This document shows, piece after piece, positions 26,194-33,967 of a stretch of DNA of 64,000 bases. Location: contig CALLMM010000011.1 in NCBI GenBank assembly GCA_938005745.1, forward strand, positions 1 through 64,000, given 5' to 3'. Position 1 is the first letter of the stretch. Each line of letters begins with the position of its first letter. Source of the DNA: an uncultured Chthonomonadales bacterium (lineage in GTDB: Bacteria > Armatimonadota > Chthonomonadetes > Chthonomonadales > CAJBBX01). The notes beneath the pieces are model-generated. The model ran no database searches. It worked only from the letters and a program-made list of their open reading frames with translations, and had not been told where the DNA came from. The position numbers were made by a program, and so were the translations under genes.

Positions 26194-26678
26194 GCCTCTA
26201 TCCCTTCGATCAGACAGCGCACATAGTTAATCTGCCCTGCATGATACAGATCGTGCTCGGCAATGATGGCAAAGATCTCATACGCGGTCAGCCTCCTGCC
26301 GCCATAGTAGGGACGCATCTCCTCCAGATCGGCTTCGGACAGCGACGCCAGCGCCTCCAGTACCTTGGCATGTCCCTCCTCCGCCAGCCGCTTCGCCGCC
26401 TGCAGATCTCCCCCGAGCGACTCGAACCGCGCCGTCACCCGCTCCCAGGTAACGGAGCCGTCGCCAAACGCGCAGCTTATCAGAACGCTCTTATCTCCTC
26501 CGGTATGAAAGGCGAGATTCAGAATAGAGCCGTTCATATGGGGAAACCCCCGGTAGCGCGAAGGAGTCCAGCGGGCAGCCTCCTCGCTCACGCCTTTCAG
26601 ACTCGCCAGAAAGCTGTGGTGGCGGCTGCCGCGAAAAGCCTCCTCCAGTCTCTGACGCAGCGACTCAATGCGATCCAT
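26190..26678 (-). CDS. DinB-family metal-binding protein
   Basis: A 162-residue four-helix bundle protein of the DinB/YfiT superfamily. The metal-binding histidines are visible in LAFHTGGDKSV (near residue 58) and AEHDLYHAGQINYVR near the C-terminus. Members include thiol S-transferases (bacillithiol, mycothiol) and many uncharacterised proteins. It is first in an operon with a MocA-like protein and a CE15-like esterase, each overlapping by four bases. Function unknown. Confidence 0.83.
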   Translation of the reverse strand: MDRIESLRQRLEEAFRGSRHHSFLASLKGVSEEAARWTPSRYRGFPHMNGSILNLAFHTGGDKSVLISCAFGDGSVTWERVTARFESLGGDLQAAKRLAEEGHAKVLEALASLSEADLEEMRPYYGGRRLTAYEIFAIIAEHDLYHAGQINYVRCLIEGIEA

Positions 26679-26738
26679 ACTCGCCCCCGTGAAGGACAGT
26701 ATCCGCTTTTTCGGGAGGAGCCGGGCGTACTCCTCCCC

Positions 26739-26767
26739 TTGATTACGGGTTTTCGCTGTGCTATACT
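26739..26767 (+). promoter_or_regulatory. Sigma-70 promoter for thioesterase operon
   Basis: TTGATT (26739-26744), a 17-base spacer and TATACT (26762-26767) preceded by an extended TGC. The start would be near 26774, about 20 bases before the thioesterase ATG. A GGGAGGAG...CTCCTCCC inverted repeat (26713-26737) lies just upstream and could bind a regulator of either divergent unit. Confidence 0.75.
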
Positions 26768-26794
26768 GCGACTACCATACTGCAGGATAGAGGG

Positions 26795-27220
26795 ATGAGC
26801 GAGGAGAAGCCGCCGCCTGTCGCGCTGACGCAGGTGCGGGTACGTTACGCCGAGACGGATCAGATGGGTGTCGCCCACCACGCCAGCTATCTGGTCTGGT
26901 TCGAGGCGGCGCGCTCCGAGTTCTGCCGACAGCAGGGCTGCCCTTACCGCGATCTGGAGAAGCAGGGCTATACCCTTCCGGTGGTCGAGGCGCGCTGCCG
27001 TTACCGGACGGCAGCATTCTACGACGACGAACTGACTCTGGAAGCCCGGGCGGTCTCCGTGCGCACGCGGCGGATTCACTTCGTCTACCGGGTCATGCGG
27101 AGAGGGACGCTGGTGGCGGAGGGTGAGACCATTCATCTGGTGGTCGCTCCCGGAGGCGCGCCGCGCTCGCTGCCGCAAGAGGTCATCGCTCTTCTGCGCG
27201 GGGAGAGCCGTCCATCGTGA
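26795..27220 (+). CDS. Acyl-CoA thioesterase (YbgC/4HBT hot-dog family)
   Basis: A 141-residue single hot-dog domain. RYAETDQMGVAHHASYLVWFE near residue 20 contains the catalytic Asp (ETD) and the HxxYLxW signature of the YbgC/4-hydroxybenzoyl-CoA thioesterase group. It hydrolyses short acyl-CoA. YbgC proteins sometimes couple to Tol-Pal, but no tol genes are present. Its TGA overlaps the GTG start of the next gene. Confidence 0.9.
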   Translation: MSEEKPPPVALTQVRVRYAETDQMGVAHHASYLVWFEAARSEFCRQQGCPYRDLEKQGYTLPVVEARCRYRTAAFYDDELTLEARAVSVRTRRIHFVYRVMRRGTLVAEGETIHLVVAPGGAPRSLPQEVIALLRGESRPS

Positions 27221-27699
27221 AGCCGCCGGTCCCGGATACGGAATATCTTCAGAGGCAGCCCTGGTTCGTGCGCCTGCTGCACCGATTTAACCCGCCGACC
27301 ACCTATGTACTCGGCTTCACCGGAGCCTGCGTGCTGCTTGCGACCTTTATTTTCGCGCATTCGCAGCTTCACGGACCTCCCTGCCTCTTCCGCACCTTTC
27401 TGCACCTGCCCTGCCCCGGATGCGGCATGACGCGCAGCCTGATCTCGCTCTGGCACGCGGACCCTGCGGTCTCCTTCCGCTATCACCCGATGGGCATCCT
27501 GATCTTTTCGGGATGCATCCTGTCGGTAACCGCCTCTCTGATCTACGCACTCTGCCCGCCCTGGCGCAAAGGAGTGGAGCGTTTCAGCGAGTTGATCATA
27601 CATCCTCGCCTGACGATGGCGGGTCTGGTGATGCTGATCGCGATCTGGGCGGTGCGCTTCACGCTCGCCTTCACCGGAAACCGCTTCTTTCTCTGGTAG
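27217..27699 (+). CDS. DUF2752 family membrane protein
   Basis: A 160-residue protein with about three hydrophobic segments and the DUF2752 signature CLFRTFLHLPCPGCGMTRSL (paired cysteines, CPGCG, then Arg). The start is the GTG that overlaps the previous stop. The function of the family is not known; the conserved cysteines suggest metal or redox chemistry at the membrane face. It is translationally coupled to a thioesterase. A GC-rich hairpin follows directly. Confidence 0.8.
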   Translation: MKPPVPDTEYLQRQPWFVRLLHRFNPPTTYVLGFTGACVLLATFIFAHSQLHGPPCLFRTFLHLPCPGCGMTRSLISLWHADPAVSFRYHPMGILIFSGCILSVTASLIYALCPPWRKGVERFSELIIHPRLTMAGLVMLIAIWAVRFTLAFTGNRFFLW

Positions 27700-27702
27700 A
27701 TG

Positions 27703-27734
27703 AAAAAGCCCCCTCTCTCCGGGAGAAAGGGGGC
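27703..27734 (-). terminator. Hairpin with T tract on the reverse strand
   Basis: GCCCCCTCTCT pairs with AGAAAGGGGGC with one mismatch, preceded by five A residues on the forward strand. The T tract therefore exists only when transcribed on the reverse strand. In that direction it would stop read-through from the metal ATPase gene. On the forward strand it may still act as a weak end for the DUF2752 gene. Confidence 0.6.
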
Positions 27735-27862
27735 GGATCACGGGACGGGCTACCGGAACTTCGGCGGTTCGATCCGCAAAGGGCAGAGAAAAAGGGTCCG
27801 CCATAGGCCGATAATGAAGGTATCTAACAGGTCGTAAAGGGGAAGCTGCGAGAGAGACTGAC

Positions 27863-28567
27863 ATGTTCAGAATACTGCTGATAATACTTCTCATGACGAT
27901 TGCAGGGGCGATTCATGCGGCGGAGATCAAAGGGACCATTACGCTTCGCAGCGTCGAAGAGAAGAGACTGCAGGCGGGATATGTGGGACGCCCTGTAAAG
28001 GGCGAGCAGGTTCACGCTTTAGCGGGGTGTACGATCGGAAAGATAAAGGCGCAGGTCTGGTGCGACACCTTTATGCCGCGACGAACCTTGCTCACGTGGG
28101 ATCCGGAGCGGGGAGGCTCCTTCGCGGATACGAATCTGCCGCCGGGTCGCTATCTTGTCTATGCCCGGTACGGCGAGAACTTTCTGACCTGGCAGATGCT
28201 GGAGCTTAAGAGCGCGTCGGAGGTCAAGAACGTCACGCTTGTCTGCGACCCGATGAACGCGGGAGACCTGCAGGTACAGATCAACCGCCCGGCAGGAACC
28301 TATAATGTGCAGGTGGTTCCGCTGGATGCGCGATGCAACAATCTTCTGCCCGGCGCTAATCTGGTGCTTCATGTCGGCTCCGACGCCGACTCACAGAAAA
28401 ACGTCGCCACGATTCGGGGACTGGCAGCCGGCAAGTACCGTCTGGAACTGCGCGGAGCGCAGCATCCGCAGGATCGCGGAGGAGGCTCCCTCTCCATTTT
28501 CAACCAGATCGGCGCCTGGACGGTAACCGTCAAAGCCAGAAACCTGGCGCGTTACCGCCTTCCCTGA
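27863..28567 (+). CDS. Secreted protein of unknown function (carboxypeptidase-regulatory-like fold)
   Basis: A 234-residue protein with a signal peptide (MFRILLIILLMTIAGAIHA, cleavage after HAA or IHA). The mature part contains repeated beta segments with GGSFADTNLPPGRYLVYARYG and IRGLAAGKYRLELRG, which look like carboxypeptidase regulatory/CarboxypepD_reg or cna-B-like beta-sandwich repeats. Such domains usually bind surfaces or partners. It stands alone between a DUF2752 gene and a convergent metal ATPase, ending 4 bases from the latter. I do not recognise a specific function. Confidence 0.65.
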   Translation: MFRILLIILLMTIAGAIHAAEIKGTITLRSVEEKRLQAGYVGRPVKGEQVHALAGCTIGKIKAQVWCDTFMPRRTLLTWDPERGGSFADTNLPPGRYLVYARYGENFLTWQMLELKSASEVKNVTLVCDPMNAGDLQVQINRPAGTYNVQVVPLDARCNNLLPGANLVLHVGSDADSQKNVATIRGLAAGKYRLELRGAQHPQDRGGGSLSIFNQIGAWTVTVKARNLARYRLP

Positions 28568-28571
28568 CGGG

Positions 28572-30974
28572 TCAGTCTCGTATAAGACGCAGGGCGTTGA
28601 GCGTAACCAGCAGCGACACGCCCACATCACCCAGAACCGCCAGCCAGAGCGGCAGGCTGATGAAGACCGCCGCGAGCACCAGCAGGGCTTTGGTAATCAG
28701 CGAAAAGGCGATGTTCTGGCGGATGATGGCGCGCGTGCGGCGGCTCAGACGGATCAGGTAGGGCAAGCGGGTCAGATCATCGCCCATCAGCGCGACATCC
28801 GCCGTCTCGATGGCGGTATCGCTTCCGGCGGCTCCCATCACGATGCCGACATTGGAGGCTGCCAGCGCAGGCGCGTCGTTGATGCCGTCTCCGACCATTC
28901 CCACGGTTCCATACTGGCGTTGGTATTCGCGCACCAGATTCAGCTTCTGGTCCGGCAGCAGCTGCGCTTTGAAATGCTTGATGCCGACCGCCCCCGCCAC
29001 TGACCGCGCCACATGAGCGTTGTCGCCGGTCAGCATCGCCTGATACTCGATGCCCAGCCGCTCCAGTTCGCGTACCGTCGTCTGCAGGTCGCTGCGCGGC
29101 TGATCCGACAGCACCACAATCGCCAGCGGCTTCTGAGAAGTGGCGATCAGTATCGCCGTCTTGCCGAGCGCCTCCACGCGCTCCAGCGCGCTCCGCGCTC
29201 CGTTCAGAGGAATGTTGTGGCTTGCCAGCAGGGCGGCGTTGCCGACATAGTAGACCTCGCCCTCTACCCGCGCGCGCGCTCCCTGCCCGGGAAACGCCTT
29301 GAACTCCTGCACAGCGGGCAGTTCATCAGGGTCGTGTGCGCCAGCCGCCTTGGTGAAGGCGGATGCCAGGGGATGTTCGGAGCGCGCCTCGATCGCCGCA
29401 GCCAGCCGCAGCATATCCCGGCACGACTCGCCGTTCAGGGGCAGGACATCCTCCACCACAAACTTCCCGTGCGTCAGGGTTCCCGTCTTGTCGTACAGCA
29501 GAGCGCGCAGACCGCCGACCTCCTCCAGATAGGCGCCCCCTTTGATCAGGATTCCGTTGCGGGATGCGCTCCCGATGGCGGTAACGATCGCCACCGGCGT
29601 GGAGATGATCAAGGCGCAGGGGCAGGCGATAATCAGCAGCGACAGGGCGCGATGGAACCACTCCTGCCATACCCAGGGCAGCATCGCCGCTCCCTGCCAG
29701 TAGCTCCACCCCAGAATTGCCAGCGGCGGTAGAACGGCTATCGCCGCCGCCAGCGCGACCACAATCGGCGTATAGACGGCGGCGAAACGATCTATAAACT
29801 GCTGCGCCGGAGCGCGCTGCGCCTGCGCCTCCTCCACCCGGTGAATGATACGCGCCAGGGTCGTATCCCGGTAGGCGTGGGTTACGCGCACCTCCAGCGT
29901 GCCGTTGCCGTTCAGCGTACCTGCAAAGACCCTCTCTCCTTCGCCGCGCTCTGCCGGCAGGCTTTCGCCAGTGATCGGCGCTTCATTGATGGCGGAGGTT
30001 CCGCAGAGGATCTCTCCATCCATCGGGATCCGCTCACCCGGACGCACGATAATCGTCTCGCCGGGGCGCACCTGCTCCACCGGCACATCAAACTCCCCCC
30101 GGCCCCGGCGCACGCGCGCTGCCTTCGGACTCAACTGCATCAGCGTGCGGATCGAGCGGCGTGTGCGCTCCATCGCCCCCGTCTGCAGCAGATTGCCGAT
30201 ATTGAAAAGAACGACCACTGTCGCCGCCTCAAACCAGTCGCCCAGCGCCATCGCGCCGATGACCGCTAGCGTCATCAGCACGTTCATATCCATCTCACGC
30301 CTTCGTAGGGCAAAGACCGCCGCGCGCGCCGTACCCGCCCCTCCCACAACGACGGCAGCGGCATACAGTACGGGCGCAATGGCGGCAAAAGAGCCTGCGC
30401 TCAGGAGAATTGCAGCGGCGGTCAGCAGCAGGCAGATTCCGGTGTAGAGATGACGGTGATACCTCTCGATCCAGCTCTGCCAGCGTGAAGGCGGCGGCGC
30501 AGGCGCGCGCCGGGTCTCATCGGAGGGAAGGAGCGGGCAGGCGCGCACATTGTGCGCCTCGATCGTCTCCCCGATCTGCTTCTGCGTCACCTTGCCGCGC
30601 TCATACTCCACATGTATCTGGGCGGCGGCGAAATTGGAGGATGCCCACAGCACGCCCGGAAGATGGCTGACGGCGCGCTCGATGCTGGCGGCGCAGTCGG
30701 GGCAGTCCAGATTACGCAGTTCAAAGGTCTGATGGTCTATGCGCGAAGCGATCCCCGCGCCGATCCGCTCCGCCTCCATCTCAATACGCGAGAGGGTAAC
30801 CACATTGGGGTCATACTCCACCTGAATGGAGGTGCGCGCATTATTGACGGCGGCTCCGGTCACCCCCTTGATCAGCCCCAGTTCCGACTGCAGCCGCGCG
30901 ATACAGCGCTCGCACTCCGGACCGGAAGGAAGGAGAATGGGAAGCGTCAGCGTGTGCGAAACCCGGGTCTCCAT
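28572..30974 (-). CDS. P1B-type heavy-metal ATPase (Zn/Cd/Pb exporter)
   Basis: An 800-residue P-type ATPase with two N-terminal heavy-metal-associated domains: metal-site Cys21/Cys24 in CERC, Cys92/Cys95 in CPDC. The translocation motif CPC is at residues 452-454, the phosphorylated Asp496 is in DKTGTLT, and the P1B His-Pro is at 535-536 (SEHPLA). TM8 carries an Asp in LAVLGDVGVSLLV, which marks the Zn/Cd/Pb group (ZntA/CadA). It exports these metals into the periplasm or outside. An ArsR/SmtB repressor lies immediately upstream with no spacer, so the two form a metal-inducible operon. A CDF exporter elsewhere in the window complements it. Confidence 0.95.
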   Translation of the reverse strand: METRVSHTLTLPILLPSGPECERCIARLQSELGLIKGVTGAAVNNARTSIQVEYDPNVVTLSRIEMEAERIGAGIASRIDHQTFELRNLDCPDCAASIERAVSHLPGVLWASSNFAAAQIHVEYERGKVTQKQIGETIEAHNVRACPLLPSDETRRAPAPPPSRWQSWIERYHRHLYTGICLLLTAAAILLSAGSFAAIAPVLYAAAVVVGGAGTARAAVFALRRREMDMNVLMTLAVIGAMALGDWFEAATVVVLFNIGNLLQTGAMERTRRSIRTLMQLSPKAARVRRGRGEFDVPVEQVRPGETIIVRPGERIPMDGEILCGTSAINEAPITGESLPAERGEGERVFAGTLNGNGTLEVRVTHAYRDTTLARIIHRVEEAQAQRAPAQQFIDRFAAVYTPIVVALAAAIAVLPPLAILGWSYWQGAAMLPWVWQEWFHRALSLLIIACPCALIISTPVAIVTAIGSASRNGILIKGGAYLEEVGGLRALLYDKTGTLTHGKFVVEDVLPLNGESCRDMLRLAAAIEARSEHPLASAFTKAAGAHDPDELPAVQEFKAFPGQGARARVEGEVYYVGNAALLASHNIPLNGARSALERVEALGKTAILIATSQKPLAIVVLSDQPRSDLQTTVRELERLGIEYQAMLTGDNAHVARSVAGAVGIKHFKAQLLPDQKLNLVREYQRQYGTVGMVGDGINDAPALAASNVGIVMGAAGSDTAIETADVALMGDDLTRLPYLIRLSRRTRAIIRQNIAFSLITKALLVLAAVFISLPLWLAVLGDVGVSLLVTLNALRLIRD

Positions 30975-31343
30975 CTATCGCGCCTCCTGAACGTGCTCCA
31001 ACCCCTGCGCGAACAGCCGGCGGATATGCTCATCCTCGAGGCTATAGTAGATGCGCTTTCCCTCCCTTCGACTGGCAACCAGCCGCAGAATCCGCAGCGT
31101 TCGCAGATGATGGGAGGCGCAGGACTGCGACAGGTTAAGCGCGGCGCACAGGTCATACACACACAGTTCGGCATGGGACAGCGCCTCAATAATCCGCAGG
31201 CGTGTCGCGTCCGCCAGCGCGCCGAACGTCTCCGCCAGTCTCTGCGCTGTGAACTCATCGGTCATCTGCGATCTCACCTGCTCTACTCGTTCCGGATCGG
31301 AGACGGTGAGCGAACCGCTCTCGAAGGTCTCTATGACTGCCAT
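30975..31343 (-). CDS. ArsR/SmtB-family metal-responsive repressor
   Basis: A 122-residue winged-helix repressor that releases DNA when metal binds. Two metal-site signatures are visible: the CadC/ArsR-type cysteines in ELCVYDLC on the recognition-helix side, and the SmtB alpha-5 site in DEHIRRLFAQGLEHVQE (Asp, His, His, Glu). The operator helix is LSQSCASHHLRTLR. I place the start at the ATG 31343, because the earlier ATG at 31424 lies inside the promoter spacer. It represses its own gene and the downstream exporter ATPase, which starts directly after its stop. Confidence 0.9.
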   Translation of the reverse strand: MAVIETFESGSLTVSDPERVEQVRSQMTDEFTAQRLAETFGALADATRLRIIEALSHAELCVYDLCAALNLSQSCASHHLRTLRILRLVASRREGKRIYYSLEDEHIRRLFAQGLEHVQEAR

Positions 31344-31390
31344 ATTTCCACACCCTGAAGCGCGATGAAGAGGAGGACTTAAACATATGA

Positions 31391-31443
31391 ATGCATGTAG
31401 ATACGTTGAGTTACAGAGTAACATGCATGACCTCGTTTGTCAA
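31391..31443 (-). promoter_or_regulatory. Promoter and putative operator of the metal-efflux operon
   Basis: On the reverse strand TTGACA (31443-31438), a 17-base spacer and TACTCT (31420-31415) form the promoter. The palindromic ATGCAT core lies in the spacer (ATGCATG at 31423-31429) and again at 31391-31397, 32 bases apart, about three helical turns. These are candidate repressor sites, one overlapping RNA polymerase and one downstream of the start. Confidence 0.65.
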
Positions 31444-31563
31444 GCGTAATCATAGCAGTTACATACCCTAACAGGATATAAATTATCTTATATTAATTCA
31501 CACTTTATGACTGCTGTCTCATAGTATAGAGTGCAGTCCATTGCAGTCATCATCCGGGAGGTT

Positions 31564-31808
31564 GAGATTGCTTCGGTCGCTCACGCTCCCTCGCAAGGAC
31601 AGAGGGGGTCGCTCACGCTCCCTCGCAACGACAGAAGGGGGTCGCTCACGCTCCCTCGCAAGGACAGAGGGGGTCGCTCACGCTCCCTCGCAAAGACGGG
31701 GAGGGGGGCATCCTAACTCCCTCGCAAGGACAGAATGGCGGGTTCGACCGTTCCAGAGTCCCGCCACACGATCCCACGCTATCATTGCGAGCGAAGCGAA
31801 GCAATCTC
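31564..31808. repeat. Dispersed inverted-arm repeat, four- to five-module array
   Basis: GAGATTGCTTCG (31564-31575) and its perfect inverse CGAAGCAATCTC (31797-31808) flank four tandem copies starting GTCGCTCACGCTCCCTCGCA at 31576, 31608, 31641 and 31673 (32-33 base period) and a degenerate fifth near 31711. A core with GGTTCGACCG...CCAGAG is shared with the 9.0 kb copy. The gap 31344-31940 has no gene: besides this repeat it holds the efflux promoter, an AT-rich stretch (about 31440-31540) and a TATAAT at 31902-31907, probably the sucD -10. Confidence 0.9.
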
Positions 31809-31940
31809 AGACACACCGTTGGTGGGCAGCCACGACGCCCGATACCCGACATCGTCGCGGCATATCTCTCCCGCCGGACCCGGTCTTCACGCGGTGAGGG
31901 GTATAATTTTGGACAGGAAGTCCATAAAAGGAACCGCGAC

Positions 31941-32819
31941 ATGAGTATTCTCATTGACAGAAACACGAAAGTGGTCGTACAGGGGATCACCGGACGCGAA
32001 GGCTCCTTCCATACCGGTCAGATGCTCGAGTACGGCACACAGATAGTGGCGGGAGTCACTCCCGGAAAAGGCGACACCAGAGATGCTTACGGCATTGCGA
32101 TCTTCAACACCGTAAAAGAGGCGGTCGCCGCCACGGGCGCAAACGCTTCGATTATCTTTGTGCCGGCGAAGTTCAACACCGCCGACTCGATCCTGGAGGC
32201 GAACGAGGCGGGTCTGGATGTCATTGTCGCCATCACGGAGGGCGTGCCGACCCGCGACATGATCGAAGCGGTGCGGATCGTCAAGATGGGCAAGGCGCGG
32301 CTGATCGGTCCCAACTGCCCCGGTCTGATCTCTCCGGGTCTGTGCAAGATGGGCATCATGCCGGGCAATATCTTCACGCCGGGACCGGTCGGCATGGTTT
32401 CGCGCTCCGGGACGCTCACCTACGAGATCGTGGACGAATTGACCCGCGCCGGGCTGGGGCAGACAACCTGCGTCGGCATCGGAGGAGATCCGATCATCGG
32501 CACGACCTTCATTGATGTGCTGCCGCTGTTTGAAGCAGACCCCGAGACAAAGGCGGTCGTCTTTGTGGGCGAGATCGGCGGCTCCGATGAGGAGATCGCC
32601 GCCGAGTATATCAAAACGAAGATGACCAAGCCGGTCGTCGGGTTTATCAGCGGTCGCACGGCTCCTCCCGGAAAGCGCATGGGGCATGCCGGCGCGATCA
32701 TCAGCGGCAAGACCGGCACACCGCAGGCAAAGGTGGACGCGCTTCTGGCGGCGGGCGTCGCCGTCGCCGACACCACGCACGACATTCCGGAACTCGTCAA
32801 AAAAGCGCTGGGACTGTAA
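31941..32819 (+). CDS. sucD: Succinyl-CoA synthetase alpha subunit
   Basis: A 292-residue alpha subunit that carries the phosphohistidine and the CoA-binding fold, making ATP or GTP from succinyl-CoA in the TCA cycle. The CoA loop is [10 protein letters not shown] and the active-site histidine lies in [10 protein letters not shown] near residue 250. The ATG at 31941 has AAAGGAA 8 bases upstream; upstream codons of the open frame run through a repeat and are not coding. The beta subunit gene (sucC) is not adjacent, which is unusual. Malate dehydrogenase follows 77 bases later, giving a TCA-cycle pair. Confidence 0.95.
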   Translation: MSILIDRNTKVVVQGITGREGSFHTGQMLEYGTQIVAGVTPGKGDTRDAYGIAIFNTVKEAVAATGANASIIFVPAKFNTADSILEANEAGLDVIVAITEGVPTRDMIEAVRIVKMGKARLIGPNCPGLISPGLCKMGIMPGNIFTPGPVGMVSRSGTLTYEIVDELTRAGLGQTTCVGIGGDPIIGTTFIDVLPLFEADPETKAVVFVGEIGGSDEEIAAEYIKTKMTKPVVGFISGRTAPPGKRMGHAGAIISGKTGTPQAKVDALLAAGVAVADTTHDIPELVKKALGL

Positions 32820-32896
32820 CCGCCTGACAGGAGGCGGAGGGCTGTCGTCTTCCCGTCTCTCCTCAGGATCACGCAATACACTCTGGAGAATCACGC

Positions 32897-33907
32897 ATGT
32901 ACTTAACCGACAAGAAGGTGGCGGTGATAGGCGCGGCGGGCGCGATTGGATCCAATCTCGTTCAGGACCTGCTCTCCACCGGCGTGGCGAACAACATCGC
33001 CATGTACGATCCGTTCGAGGCGGGTCTGGAGGGAGCCGCCGAAGAGATATACCATTGCGCCTATCCCGGCGCGAACGTATCCTGGACGACCGATGTGGCA
33101 AAGGCGCTGGAGGGGGCGACCTACATTATCTCCTCAGGAGGCGCACCTCGAAAAGAGGGAATGACTCGCGAAGACCTGCTGCGCGGCAATTGCGAGATCG
33201 CCAAAGGGCTGGGAGAGAGCATCCGCCAGTACGCCCCCGGCGCAGAGATGGTCATCATCATCTTCAATCCCGCAGACATCACCGGCTTGACCACCATGAT
33301 CTACAGCGGTCTCAAACCCGGCTTCGTCACCACGCTGGCGGCGCTCGACAGCACACGCCTTCAGACCAGACTGGCGCAGCACTTCGGCGTGCGGCAGGAC
33401 GAGGTTACCGGATGCGCCACGTATGGCGGGCATGGCGAGAAGATGGCTGTCTTCAAGGGCGGCATCTCCGTGCAGGGCGTCAGGCTCACGGATATTCTGG
33501 CGGGCGCAACGGTCGGCGGCAGAGGGATGAGCGCGGAGGAGTGGAGCGCGATCCAGGAGCATGTTCGCAGCGGCGGAGCGCGGATCATCAAACTGCGCGG
33601 ACGCTCCTCGTTCCAGTCGCCCTCTCATCAGAGCGTGGAGATGCTGCGCGGTCGCATCACGGGCGGCGGCTATCCCTGGCCCTGCGGCTGTTATTTCCAC
33701 GACGGTCCCTATGCGAAGGTGATGATGGCGGCGGACACGCAGTTCACGGCGGACGGACTGGTCGGCAGCGTGCCGGAGGGCGATGCGGAGGATATGGCGG
33801 CGCTTCAGGACAGCTACGAGCATCTGTGCAAGCTGCGCGATGAGGTGATCGCCGCCGGGATACTGCCGCCGGTGGATCAGTGGAGCGCGGTCAACCCCCA
33901 TCTTTAG
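32897..33907 (+). CDS. mdh: Malate/lactate dehydrogenase family protein, probably malate dehydrogenase
   Basis: A 336-residue NAD-dependent dehydrogenase. The N-terminal GAAGAIGSNL loop binds NAD; GAPRKEGMTREDLLRGN holds the mobile loop with Arg residues for dicarboxylate binding; LDSTRLQTRLA and GGHGEKMAVF contain the catalytic Asp, Arg and His. NPAD replaces the common NPVD. The Arg in the APRKEG loop favours malate over lactate. It is paired with sucD upstream, which supports a TCA role, and is followed by a terminator. Confidence 0.88.
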   Translation: MYLTDKKVAVIGAAGAIGSNLVQDLLSTGVANNIAMYDPFEAGLEGAAEEIYHCAYPGANVSWTTDVAKALEGATYIISSGGAPRKEGMTREDLLRGNCEIAKGLGESIRQYAPGAEMVIIIFNPADITGLTTMIYSGLKPGFVTTLAALDSTRLQTRLAQHFGVRQDEVTGCATYGGHGEKMAVFKGGISVQGVRLTDILAGATVGGRGMSAEEWSAIQEHVRSGGARIIKLRGRSSFQSPSHQSVEMLRGRITGGGYPWPCGCYFHDGPYAKVMMAADTQFTADGLVGSVPEGDAEDMAALQDSYEHLCKLRDEVIAAGILPPVDQWSAVNPHL

Positions 33908-33929
33908 AGCTTACCCGTCTCATGCACAC

Positions 33930-33961
33930 AGGAGCGAGCCTTTCGGCTCGCTCCTCTCTTT
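33930..33961 (+). terminator. Rho-independent terminator after mdh
   Basis: AGGAGCGAGCC pairs perfectly with GGCTCGCTCCT across TTTC and is followed by CTCTTT. It separates mdh from the convergent helicase gene and could act in both directions. Confidence 0.85.
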
Positions 33962-33967
33962 ATGTTA

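Noticed and set aside
31564..31808. CRISPR-like appearance of the 32/33-base array
   Set aside because: Tandem units lack variable spacers and are flanked by inverted arms of the dispersed repeat family.
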